From Cerrena zonata (Eukaryota > Basidiomycota > Agaricomycetes > Polyporales > Cerrenaceae): a stretch of 64,000 nt of DNA. Below, piece after piece: positions 35,591-47,230 of this stretch; positions within the stretch are counted from its first letter, which is position 1, and every line of letters starts with the position of its first letter. The stretch lies in contig JASBNA010000030.1 in NCBI GenBank assembly GCA_038087015.1, forward strand, positions 434,001-498,000, read 5' to 3'. Below the pieces are notes generated by a model that saw nothing but the letters and a program-made list of their open reading frames with translations, was not told the origin of the DNA and ran no database searches. The translations under genes were made by a program, and so were the position numbers.

Positions 35591-36288
35591 ATGTCTGTAG
35601 CCAGCCACCCCCAGAGTCTGTCAGACCCATGGGACTCCCAACCGGTAACTAACATAACTCATAGTCAGGAGTGTGCATTAATTGATAATCATGATGTTGA
35701 CAGTCCTCTTACCAACCGACTGGGAAGGTCAATAAGACCGAAGCTATCCCAGATGATTGGGATAACGAAGAAGAGGTCGAAGAAGAGCCTCAGAAAGTCT
35801 GGGAGGATGCGTAAGTTGCCTAGTCACTCTATGACACTGGATTTGGACATCTATTTGTCATTAGGAACAGTAAGGCACCCATGCCAGAGCTTCTCATTTC
35901 ATCATCCACAATGGCCACTTCCGCACCCCCTCCTGCCGCGTTTCAGCCAACCTTGCGAATATTGAAACGGCCCACTCCATCCGTTTCTGCTGCCTCCTCA
36001 GGAGCACCGGACTCACAGCAGAAGTCATATGCTGAGCGGGAGGCGCAATACCAAGCCGCTCGGCAACGTATCTTTGGAGCTGCTTCCCCGTCCACGTCGG
36101 TAAATTTTGGGGACGGTGATACGTCGCAGGAGATCATTCCCCCTTTGTCTACCAATAATACCCAAGGACCATGTCTCCCACCCGCTACAATCATTCGAAA
36201 CCCTAAGGGTCCAGATGTGGGACATGGCGATGGTCCATCTAAAGGTTTCAATCGCTCGAAGGGAAAGCCACCAAATACTTCGAGCTAG
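35591..36288 (+). CDS. SUZ-domain RNA-associated protein
   Basis: Three exons: 35591-35644, 35704-35810 and 35865-36288, about 194 residues. The ATG at 35591 gives MSVASHPQSLSDPWDSQP. The second exon supplies an acidic Trp-containing stretch (DDWDNEEEVEEEPQKVWEDA), and the third a proline-rich linker and the SUZ signature ILKRP ... SYAEREAQYQAARQRIFG. The SUZ domain is a short RNA-binding peptide found in mRNA-regulating proteins. The tail is Pro/Asn/Gly-rich and ends in a basic patch (FNRSKGKPPN). Choosing the distant acceptor at 35703 is what keeps the frame open. The small size and layout match short SUZ proteins of basidiomycetes. Exact role unknown, presumably post-transcriptional. Confidence 0.75.
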
Positions 36289-36527
36289 CTTACAACGATG
36301 TTACGCCCATCAACTGGAATGTACTCTAGATGTATATCACCTTTCCTGCTGTATCCATTTGCTTTTATCGCCAGTCCACTTCAGTGTTAGATATCACCGT
36401 CAAGAACTTCATCGCATCGTCATTGCCGTTACACAGATATAATTTGGTGGTCACTATTGGTACACAATCTCTCATATTCCCGACAGAACTGACTACAAAT
36501 TTCCCCACTATGGATACAGACTTAGTC

Positions 36528-38430
36528 TTAGGCCGAAGGGCTGGCCAATTCGTAAAGGTATGTGCCCAACAATTTACTCTGATAAATACCGCTGACATCA
36601 GTAAACCTGTGACAGATACTGGGAATGAGATACGTACTCCTTCGATGAAGTTGGAGATGTCCATCTTCTCATTGGTGGAGCTGGTTCTTTACGTCAATAA
36701 TACTGACGTATAAGGAATCTGCTGACTTACTGTGCACCGTCGTCAGCACGACCCATCGGGAGTAGCAAGACATTGACACCAAGGTTGTCAGCAAAGGTGA
36801 GGGTTACCGGGATGGATCCGCCTTCGCGTGTAAAGTTGGGGTCTTGAAGATAGACGGCCTATATCTTGGTGAGAGATCGCACTACTAAAAAATAACTGTT
36901 ACTAAACCTACTTGAGTGGCTCTCCTAGCGGCCTCGTAGTTCCAGTGTGTTGGGTCAGCAGCCCAAGGCTTTCCGCCGTGAAGGAAGTCGACCTTCACTT
37001 GATTCTTCGTGCCTAATAGGGCGAATTCAGACTCGATGTAGGACTTGACCTTCTTGGTAATGTCATCCAGGTCTTGGTTGGGAACAAGACTGTGATGAAT
37101 ATTAATTGCTACTCAAAATGATCAAGGGAGGCTGATACGCACCGCAAACTGAATTTTCCAGAGATGGTAGCTGGAATGACGGTCTTCGCGCCAGCGCCAG
37201 AGAAGGCACCAGCAATACCGTGCAGGGACAACGATGGGTTGCGACTGCGAGCCATGAGAATGTCCACCTTGCTATCTGAGTTGGCCACATCACCACCTGC
37301 AGCGTCATTCAAGTCCTTAACCTCGTAATCGGTATCCTCATATCGTTTGCTAGATCAGACAATAATCAGTATTCTCAATACTAGAACAAAGGGAAAGGGA
37401 CGTACATTTCGGCGGCGGATATGGCGACGACATCATCATAAATGCCTGGGATGAGGATGCGTCCGTCAATACCGACCAGCTTACTCATGACAGAAATAAG
37501 GGCAGTCATGGGCTCGTACACGGCGCCTCCATAGATACCGGAATGGAGGTCAGCGCCAGGACCTGTTACTGTGATTTCGTAATATGCGATACCACGAAGA
37601 CCATAGGTTAAGCAAGGAGTACGAGTGTTGAGCCAGTAGTTGTCAGACTATGCAGGAAGTGTAAGAATGGGAATCGTTTATCCACATTTGGTGCATGTGA
37701 ATCCTTACAATGCAGACACAATCGACATCGCCGAACCAGCCATCTTGCCCTTCTTCGCTTCACTAGCAATGAGATCATCAAGGCCTTCACTACCGCTTTC
37801 TTCCATTCCCTCGAAGCAGAAAACCATGTTGACAGGCAATGGGGTGTTGAGAGTATGATGAGCCTCAAGAACGTTCAGCCATCCAAGGATGGGGCCCTTG
37901 TCATCAGTAGAGCCTCTTCCGTACAATTTCTTCGATTTTTCATCGACGTAGAGCTCGAATGGTTCAGTGTTCCACCCATCACCCTTGCTGGCCTAGTAAA
38001 ATTATAACATATACATATCCAAAAAGATATTACGAATATGGAGGAAGGGATTACGACGTACGGGTTGTACGTCGAAATGGCCGTAGACAAGGACAGTTTT
38101 CTTTTTGGGATCATTTCCAATACGCCCGAGGATAGCAGGAGGGAGATCAATGGTCTGTCCATCAAGTTCCTGCGTACCTAGAGGGACTTGCTGAGTCGTA
38201 ACACCATATTGTTTGAGCTGGCCTTCAAGCCAGGAGGCCATCGCTATCACATCCTTTCGCTTAGACGCGTCCGCGGAAACACTATAGAATTTGAGAATCC
38301 CGATGGGTCGGGTGAGATAGTAGATCTATGATCAACATTACCTCTGAATCGCAACAGCTTCTGCAAGACGACTGATGAATGGCCCTTTGTTATCGTCGAT
38401 GAATTTGAGAAAGGGCTGAGGAGCAACCAT
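36528..38430 (-). CDS. DUG1: Cys-Gly metallodipeptidase (M20 family)
   Basis: Cytosolic metallopeptidase that hydrolyses Cys-Gly and related dipeptides in glutathione turnover. ATG 38430 gives [14 protein letters not shown]. Metal and catalytic motifs are all present: [11 protein letters not shown] (His and Asp), [10 protein letters not shown] (bridging Asp), [11 protein letters not shown] (catalytic and metal Glu), [13 protein letters not shown], and HGGKPW near the C-terminus; [15 protein letters not shown] supplies the last conserved His. About seven exons; the last two joins are GCACA to CTCCACC and GGA to AGTAAATTG, giving the end [15 protein letters not shown] at 36528. Length is about 470-480 residues, normal for CNDP/DUG1 enzymes. 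It converges with the SUZ gene, 239 bp apart. Identification is firm; the symbol assumes orthology with yeast DUG1. Confidence 0.9.
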
Positions 38431-38823
38431 TGTTATTGTTATTTCTCGAAGAGTAAGATGGTACAACAGATGATCGTGATAGTACTAGCGGTGGGAGTAG
38501 ATATCCGGATCGTGGGATTGGCCGTAGGCTGCCTCGAGTCAAATATATACAAACAAGGACCTACTTCTCAGACAGATTGAAAGCACTAATAAATTATAGC
38601 CTTTGACACTAAGTTCAAGACAACTTACAACAGGTTCTCGACATCCTACAGCACGTTCAACATGCCTAATCTCTCTAGTCAACGATCAATCGAATGTTTC
38701 ATATACACTTCGCCGGGTTAGCCTGGAGTACTAATCGTGGTTGGAAAGGTAAGTCAACGGGTCTATATTACATTTATTAAGGTCCTCCGGGTATACTTCC
38801 ATAATTGTTTCACCGTGAGTCAT
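38431..38823. other. Intergenic region
   Basis: Promoter of the dipeptidase gene and 3' flank of the hydrolase gene. Nothing else seen. Confidence 0.5.
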
Positions 38824-40213
38824 CTACAGCCTGCTTGTATTCGTAACTCGACTGCTTTCCTTTTCGAGAACATCGTATATAGCCTTCGCGAGCCCCTTAG
38901 GCTGGGTCTGAACAATCTTGAAGGTGATCATATGTAAGTACGGAGGGATGATGATTATTGCCGTAGTAGCTAAAGTACTTACCAAATGACCAGCCTTTGG
39001 TACCCTTGTGGCAGACGCATATTTCCCTTGACATGCCTGTTCCAGCACCGCTCGTTTCCAAAACCCTGGACTAAAGGATAGAAAGCAAATAAGCACACGC
39101 TATGAATTACATTGCTACATGTATACTTGCATGTAGTCATCAATCTGACCATATATAATATGGACAGGAAGCATAGAGCAAAGGGTTCCAAGATATTTGT
39201 AAGTCCGAGCGCGTCCGAGGATATCACGATATGCAGCCTATTGAACAGTTCAGATAAAGCCATTGCTTCTGATACAAGAATACTAGTAGTACCGCTTCGC
39301 TAAGTTTCTCGCATTTCAGTGTCACACCCTGCTCATTAGGGTACAAAGTTGTTGGGAGTTCGCGCATGCCATGCTCCTAAATTCCCACAACACCTTGTAA
39401 GTCGGAATAACCTGATGTAATGTACTGCTCACTGTATATATTTTTAGCACTCTCGGGTCCCAAATCTTGAAGGAAGCCCTTGAGCGAAGGGCCTCGAAAG
39501 CATCTTCTCGGGACAGCCATTTGTCTCGACGCTTCACAGCGCCAGCAGCAAGATCCAATTTCTGTTCACCTAATTCTTCGAGAGGCGGCGGTTTAGGGAA
39601 GGTCATGGGCTCGACGAGGATCAAGAATTTAAAGTTCAGCGGAGGATAGAAGGTGTTGGCCAACGACCTAGATGGATATAGCTTCGCTACTCTGGTATAA
39701 CATCATGCAAAACTCACAGCGCTATTGCACCCATCGAATGACCTATGCCTACAAGGTTTCTAGTGCCGAAGTCGACAGGAATACCTGTACCCAATCCTGT
39801 AAGGAACCCGTGTACGCTTCGAGCATATTCCTCCCAACCGACTGTCAGGTGCCATACGATCATTAGCCGTCTCGATGATGTATGAAGACTCATGACGTAC
39901 AGACTTCTTCGTAGCCATAAGACAACTCTGCTTCGTTCAGCGCTGCAGCATCTCCATGATTTGGACAATCCAAACTCCAAAACTCTCGAATCCGTTGGCG
40001 GGTGTTGCCTGGACTTTCTACCAGAGACAGAAGATCGTCAAAAGTTGGCTCCCATTGTTCCTTATGAAAGCCAGTCCCATGCGTGAAAATGACAGTCAGG
40101 GCATCAGGATCCTCGGAGAAAAGCTTTGGATGCCAATAGCGCTTCGCAGTAACCACCAGTGGGTAACGAGGCCGAGGGTCAAAAACGTAGCATTCGTGCT
40201 GGAGGGAGTTCAT
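38824..40213 (-). CDS. Alpha/beta hydrolase with peroxisomal C-terminus
   Basis: I place the start at ATG 40213 (MNSLQHECYVFDPRPRYPL); an open extension upstream begins with a non-ATG codon. The fold is shown by VIFTHGTGFHKEQW (oxyanion region), DCPNHGDA, the nucleophile elbow GIGHSMGAIAL, LVEPMTFP, a helical cap with KRRDKWLSREDAFEALRSR, then LPVHIIYGQIDDYM (acid) and VPKAGHLV (His). All triad positions are thus present. The last three residues are SRL, a classical type 1 peroxisomal targeting signal, so the protein is probably imported into peroxisomes, like yeast LPX1. About six exons; the small ones between 38.95 and 39.4 kb are less certain. Substrate unknown; a lipid or acyl ester is likely from the family. 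Confidence 0.78.
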
Positions 40214-40470
40214 TATTACCTGTTGAAATAGGTTGTACACGTTTTGTCCATAATATATATGGTGCTATATAGCCGACGGCCATTGTACACACGAAAAACT
40301 ATTTTGTATATAGTCTAGCTCCGTGATAAGCTAGTAGCCGGTATGCATGTGGCAATTCATTCAGTCAGACGACTAGAGTACATATATGAGCGGGGAACTT
40401 TTGGAGGACTTTCACATGCGATAACGTTAACTTGACTACATATATATACATTCATCAACCTATGTATGTG

Positions 40471-43400
40471 CTACGTCGTTTGGCTCTCACTCTTCAACTC
40501 CATCAGATTAGTTATGGCTTGCTGTAACAATGCAAGCGTGTCCTCGAGTTTTCCAAACCTAGTGTTGAAGCTGTCTTGGATCGACCGTACAGTAGACTCG
40601 AGCAATTCTAATCTATCTGCAGTAGTTGACGGTTCTGAATCTTCGTCATCTACGCGCTCCCTAGCCCGTACCAGAGGATGAGTGTATACATGTAATGTTT
40701 CTCTATTGACTCTCTCAGAGGGTTCAGCACCTTTGACAGTGCATATGTTGCAAACAAATCGGTCCTCTAGCGCGAAAAGTAAGTATAAATCTTGAAAGCA
40801 AATCAGATTCTCGTACTCGATTCTAAGCCGTACCACCAGGTTGGTTGAATGAAGGTCTTGTTGCAAGCAACACAGGGCAACAAGGTTTGTGATTCACATG
40901 AGTCGCAAATGACACAATCTTCAAGAACTGTTTAGATCACTGTCATGAATTGCGAGCCAAACAGGTACTTACCGGTGCACACAGTGCAATACCAACATGG
41001 CATTTCAGTGGGAGAATGACAGGCGAAACAGTTGGAAAGTTTAGCTGCTGTGGAAGAACGAGACGACTGCTGGTCGTCAGATCCAGCCTCTTCCTCTGTC
41101 GAAGACTTATGACCGGACTTCTCGCCAGACGCATCTTCATCACCATCACCACCCTCTTCGTTCTTAACCTCGCGAGTCTCGTCCGTTTCGTCTTCAGCTT
41201 CGTCTGAATCGCTCTCCGAAGTATCACCAGCGTTAGGTCCACGATATCGATCTAATTCAGACTGGGCATTGGAAGCCGCGTCTATGAGATCTCGCCAATG
41301 CACATAAGTACGTATCTTCATGAAGGTGTGGGTTGGAAGATGGGGTTTCTCGAGGTAGTCGCGATTTTGCGCAGTAACAGTGACCGAATAGCATCTAGGG
41401 TCGTCACAGAAGTCAACCGTGTGCCAGAGTTCAGAGTCATTCTTTCTGCAATCCATACATATGATTCTGGCACCTCCAATAGGTTCTCCACACCCATCGC
41501 ATGGAATGTCGCTGTATCAGGAAGGACTTTTCAGTACCCGAGCATTCGCATAAACTGCATGATTGACTTACAAATGTTTTGGAAGGGTACGTAATAATTC
41601 CTTGCGTATGTTGAGTGCCATAAGAGCATCGTCCGGTATCAAAGCTTTCCTGCTTGCTAGAAACTCTTCTGTTTCTTCGGACGAAGGTGGCGGGCCGTAT
41701 TCCCATGTGCGGATATTGAGTTCAACGTATCGTCTTCTTAAATCTCTCCTACCACGGAAATACGACCATGACCACATCTTACGACGCGTTTGCATCATGA
41801 TCGTATCCCTTGCAAATCTCCAGAGAGCCCGAGGCGCGTTCTCCTCGAATTCCATTGGCGACGGTCGATGTACCATGATATCAGGAGGTATTCGTCTGAC
41901 AATAAAGCGGCTTGCATAATTATCTTCGGTCACATTGTCGGGGGAGAAACCTTTGAAACCTATAAGGGATCCTTTCTCGTCTATGCGGCCTTTGTAGTAT
42001 TCTTGCGGGGAGCCAGATTCGTATGTAATCTGGAAGTCAACTTCGACAACGCCATCGTCAGAGATCGAGTAAGTTCCCTCGAGAACGTAGGAGTCCAAAT
42101 CGTAATCCACCCCAGAGGCCCGAAAGGCGTAGTCGTTCTCAGGCACTGGCTCAAAGATCCACACCCACATGAGGTTCTCTGGAAATTCATCGAGTACGTA
42201 TATGTATCCGGTCCATTGCCCAAAGCTATATCCTAACGTCAGCACATTGTTCGATATCCAATTTCGTACGTACATGATGCCCGTAGGTGGAGGGGTAGTG
42301 ATTGCTTTCTCGTAGATGTATGATATGTCTTCAGTTACTCGTAGAGGATAATTTAGGGTTGTGTCAAGTTCAGAATTATAGCCATTCTCGTCTACCAACG
42401 CCTGGGTGACAGAGTTCGAGTACGAGAAGTGTTGGTCAACAATATTGGATATCGTCCACAACTCTGACGAATCGTATATGTTGGCGAACTATATCTCTGA
42501 TGTGAATACCTGTTCTAACCGAAAGTATTTATTTAATGGTGCTCACCAACCCACATGCAACTGTCTTAAACTGGTCGTCTGTGTTCAAGTTTTTTTGCTC
42601 ATACAAAGCTATCCAAAACTCAACGAGAGGTGTCAATGAAGATGGAGGTAACTTACTTTGTAGGTCTGTCTGTCGGGTTTTGAGCGCCTCAAAAAGGTAA
42701 GATACACTCTCCGCAGAATCCCAGAGTTCGTCGTCATGAAGAAGTGCGCTTTGTGCGACGCGGAAAATCTTGAGATCGCGTTCTAGAAGCAGATACAACA
42801 AGGGTAGGAGATACTAGGACCAGCCGGTCAGTCAGTGTGAACACGAGAAACCGATATCGAAGTACCTTTTCAATCTTCCATGACCTGCGACAACATAGAC
42901 AGTATCCAAGGCATCTATATCGAAGCGTATGTCTTGTAAATTCCTTTTGATACGAGCCTCTTCGTATTCCATGTAAGGCAGAAATTTTTCATGTAGCTCT
43001 TCCGGGAGTTCTGAGGCCTGTAGTCCTGAAGATATATCAACAATGGTTGGCCAAACCTTGCTCAGATAGTAATCGATATCGTAACGGTTTCCAGGTAATA
43101 TGCGGGGGCGCAATGCATACATTAAATCCATGATACGATTAATCTTCTCCATGTATCTTGTAGCAGCAAATTGCCAGCCTAATCCGAAAGGAAGTCCATG
43201 AAGGGCATCTTGCATCAAGCATGAAACCTAACTTACCTGTGGCCCAGTACGCGATCCAGTGTTGCAAACTATTGCAATCCATAAGCTAATGGTGATGCTT
43301 TCTCGTAACCGGCACTCACCTCCAATTCAACTCCGTTGGCATTGACTCGGTGAAACGATTAATCTCAGCAATAGTGACATATCCAGATCCATCGTCATCA

Positions 43401-45362
43401 AAGGCCTCCATGATGGGTTGAAGCCAATTGATCGAAATATACTCCAACGCCCAATCATCAGTACGCATATCCTCCTTAGACTTGAATATGTCTGCGTCGA
43501 GTTCGAAATCTTCAGCCTTCTCTCGGAAGTGATCACGGAGCGTCATGACAAAAAGGCGTGCCTTGACGTTACGTCTCCATGTCTGTAAGTTCGAATAGTG
43601 AGAAAAGTGTATAAAGACAATGAATGAAACGTACCATCTCTTTCCATATCGTTTTGAGCTCCTGAAAAGTTATAACCACGTTAGATACAGCAGACATAGT
43701 AATAAAGGTTAGCGACCTGGTTTTTAATCCTGTCATGAGGACCTTCCTTGACGGCATTGATGACTCGATTGTTTGCCTCGTTGATAGTTTTCGTCAATTG
43801 GTCCTGCAGTTGTCTTGTGTATAATTGAAACTTTCCCTCGAATGTTGACCAGTTCCTTTGGACAGAGACCTCGAAGTCGTAACGCAATTCTTCACGAAGG
43901 TCCTTTACGCTGAAAGCAGATCGAACCCTGGAGTAGTCACTCTTCAGATCACTCTTGTCTTTTGTGTCTAGACTGTTTTCATAGTCGTTGAGTTTCTTCA
44001 ATGCACCTTCGTTCCCAAGAACACCGTCAACGTCGCCTTGCTCTTTCACCATGGTCTTGATAGTGACTAAGTCCTGTGGCGCTAATTTCTCGAAGATCTT
44101 CGTAAAGATTTCTAGCCTACACATGACTATGAGTATGGGTTGTCGGTTATTGAAAGAGAATGACACCAACTTCGCATTTACCGCCTCCATAGATACCTGT
44201 ACTTGCTGGACGTCGTTGTGAATGGCACCGACCATTCGAGCAGTATGGATAGAAAGGGCTTGCTCAAACTCCGTACGCCTTGTGGTAAACACTCCGGCAA
44301 AGGCGACAAGCTTCGCCTCCCAGGAGTATCCCTTCAGGACTTTCACGAGTAGACGCTTCTTAGCATACGTATCGCAAGCATTAGCGCAGTCCTTGATATC
44401 GTCTGCTGCTTGCTTCACAAGACCCTGTAAACGTGCTTCGACGGTCCTACCATCTGGACCTAGATCGTCTTTGTCTTTGACGTCTTTCAGCCTGTCCCAA
44501 CCTTAGATGTAAGCCGAAGAAGTTGACTGTAGTAGAACTGTGGAAAACTGACTGAATGAGAACGGCCATCATATCTTTCATCTCGACGTACAATGCCCTG
44601 ATACGTCTATCGTTCTCGCGCCTGGTGAGCTCCATATTGTATACGGCCTTAAACGCGAGAACTGCGACTGTGAAAGGGGCTCAGAGAGATACTATTTGAT
44701 ATATATCCACAGACGTACCAGTGACTACAGGGTGAATCCTCGCAATCTCATCAAGACCTTTCATGAGCCATGGGATATCCTCCATAAATGAGTTTATACC
44801 CTTCTCGATGGCCTTCATCGCGCCGGTGTTTTCTAATAACATCTTGACTGGTTGCACTACGGTAACGACGATGCCTTTCGGGTCCTGAGCAGATGCAACA
44901 GCATCGTCTTTAAGTGTGTCAGCCTACCTAGCAGCAAACATATAATGGTAGACAATGCGTACCTATTTTATTTAGTAGGTTCTCGGCTTTCGAATCCTTG
45001 GGCCCTTCGTTTACTTTGTCCATAATTCCCGTCGTGGCAAGATTCTGTAGAGGATTCAAAGGAATAGGTGGTACGGTTGGGGATGAAATGGAGGCAGAAG
45101 GAGCGTTCAGTCCCGGAGGAAATGCAGGAATCGGTGGTATGTCTTCGGAACGAGAGGAGCGTGAACGTCCAGAAGCACCTATGTCAGATAGATTGGGGCC
45201 ATTAGCGGACAGACGAGCTACCCCGGACTCTCCCTTTTCGACGTCAGGCGGTAATGTCGAGGATGAGGATGATTGTCTTGAGCTCTGAGTGACACTCCCC
45301 CCGTCTTCACTGGCAAATCGTTTCTTGATGTTCTTGAAGCTAAATTTCTTCGTAATCGACAT
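40471..45362 (-). CDS. Large EF-hand and zinc-finger protein of unknown function
   Basis: ATG 45362 gives MSITKKFSFKNIKKRFASED. After a disordered Ser/Pro N-terminus comes a helical module (KAIEKGINSFMEDIPWLM, ARIHPVVT, MELTRRENDRRIRALYVEM) resembling N-terminal helical modules of fungal signalling proteins, a long helical region with an internal coiled coil (43.68-44.42 kb), one canonical EF-hand loop FDDDGSGYVTIAEIN (about 43364-43399), a beta-rich region with WTGYIYVLDEFPENLMW and DDGVVEVDFQI, a ZZ-like finger (CDGCGEPIGGARIICMDC ... FCDDPRC), a Glu/Asp-rich linker, further Cys pairs (CFACHS, CWYCTVC, CDSCES, CVAC) and a C-terminal coiled coil ending at 40471. Many exons; the first join works in phase only with the acceptor TTAAAG. 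Calcium and zinc binding are inferred. Treating all of this as one gene is reasonable but unproven; it could be two. Confidence 0.68.
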
Positions 45363-47230
45363 CGAGAGCACAAGGTGGGAGGGAGACGATCAGGAATTGA
45401 GGGCGTCGACCGCGCCATAACGTAGTTTATATTCCACTGCATTGAAATGAAAGAGATGGCACTGAAGCAAATGTCATCGTAATATTGAGATACTGATGGC
45501 GATCCGCGATTACGATCCTTGAGGGAGATCAGAAATTTAGGCTCCGAGGACATATTCCAACTTACTTGGCAACACACTGGGCTCAAAAGGGCACTAGTAT
45601 ACAGCTTGCGCTGAAGGTAAATCGAGCAGATCTTGCGCGCTGCTAAATCCAACAGTCCAACATTGTGTATTTTCCTTCACTTGGCTCCAGGAGAAAGTCT
45701 GACAATGAGCAAAAGATCAGTGAAATATCGAAACCATGCTATATGCCTTGATTGATTACTTTTTAAACTGTGACTACCGTTTTCATTTCCTTGACAGTGA
45801 AGTACTTCATGATCGCAACGTGTCCACCGTAACTCGGGATCTCATAGTATGAGCGTCGCGCTGGCCCTTCGATTTACAAAACCACGGACCATCGGTATCT
45901 TTCTGACAAATTGTAGCAGTACCTCTCAAAACTTAGCAAAGCTTCCAACATTGTAGTGTGAGAAGTAGTACTCACTATTGCTAAACGTGGGCTTTAGCTT
46001 CGGGACACCAAGGAAGTTCCTCGTAAGTATACAAAGCTGACTGTCCTGCTCTGTAAAACCAAAACATGGTCGTAGACGTCCCCATGGTCATAAGGTCAAG
46101 GGCGAGCCGCCGTCTTTGACATTATTCCCGACTAAGACGGATTCTGACGATCTTCAGGGACCCTCCTTCTTCTTATAAAAGCATATTGCAACACTGTCCC
46201 GAACTCAGATACCGGTGTGAGCTCGTCCCAATACAAATGTCGGTCATGATCACAACGCCGACCCGAAGGCTGACAGCGAGGCTGCGTCAATCAATCCATT
46301 GAAATATAGCTAAAGATTAATCTTCAAAGTTAAGTTAAGGATAAATATTAACATACGTACGGTGATTTGACCTGGGTGCAGTGAGCCCTCAGAATGTCCG
46401 TCAAAGGTAAGGTTCGAGTTTGAGATTTCTTGTTGTGGCTGTGCCGGCTCTCCTACCCACTACCCACTACCCACTACCCACTACCCACTACCCACTACCC
46501 ACTACCCACTACCCACTACCCACTACCCACTACCCACTACCCACTACCCACTACCCACTACCCACTACCCACTACCCACTACCCACTACCCTCCTACCCA
46601 CCCACGCCAAAATCTACACGTCCTTCCATGTCGTGTTCTCGACATTTACGATGCTAGAAAACGTTTCATCACACCAAAAGCAAAACTAAGAAGCAACTCT
46701 GTATTGTACAGCGAAATTAACAAAATGGGTGTATATAAACAACAACAAGAGAAAGGGCGACAACTCAAAAGCCATCGCGTCGAAAAAAAGCTGTCTTTAT
46801 ATCTGTATGTATATATACTAAGGTTGCGTATCCGGTCGAATATGTATATATAAAGTGTGCGTTGAGTGTGCTGCCAAGTGTCATAAGGTATAAAAGATTT
46901 GTGCTCTAATGCCATCGCGTTTGACAATTGGGTAGGAAAAAGTGAAGTGTCTGAGGATAGGTGCAGAGGTCTAATGGGTGTGCGGTTATGTCAGAGCAGA
47001 GAGGGCTAAGAGTTCACTTTGGTATAATGCGATCGTAGAGATAAATCTGGGGAGGTGTAGGATAGGAATAAAAAGGGAATGATGTTTTGTTCCAAGTCCT
47101 AGTGAAACCTTTGTAGCTTGGGGAACTTGATGTCCTGGACACGAGCTTGACGATCCAGAGAAGCAGGACGAGTTAAACCGGGTTTAAGCAGTGTATACCG
47201 TGTGCAGAGGGTGTGTCTAGAACGAGACCC
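45363..47230. other. Intergenic region with heptamer minisatellite
   Basis: 1.87 kb holding the promoter of the EF-hand gene, the repeat at 46453-46590 and the 3' flank of LCB2. Open frames here come from the repeat. No gene recognised. Confidence 0.5.
46453..46590. repeat. Heptamer tandem repeat (CTACCCA)n, about 20 copies
   Basis: Perfect head-to-tail repetition of CTACCCA for 138 bases, ending in CTCCTACCCACCCACG. Seven-base periodicity opens frames encoding Tyr-Pro-Leu-Pro-Thr-Thr-His repeats, which are not a gene. Confidence 0.97.

Noticed and set aside
44928..44965. Frameshift at the first intron of the EF-hand gene
   Set aside because: The near acceptors give a wrong phase, but the acceptor TTAAAG a little downstream restores the frame exactly, so no lesion is needed.
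46453..46590. Heptamer array as an internal telomere
   Set aside because: The unit is CTACCCA, not the fungal CCCTAA, and the array sits between two genes without subtelomeric features.
46420..46689. Open frame coding Tyr-Pro-Leu-Pro-Thr-Thr-His repeats
   Set aside because: A by-product of the heptamer tandem repeat, open in more than one frame.
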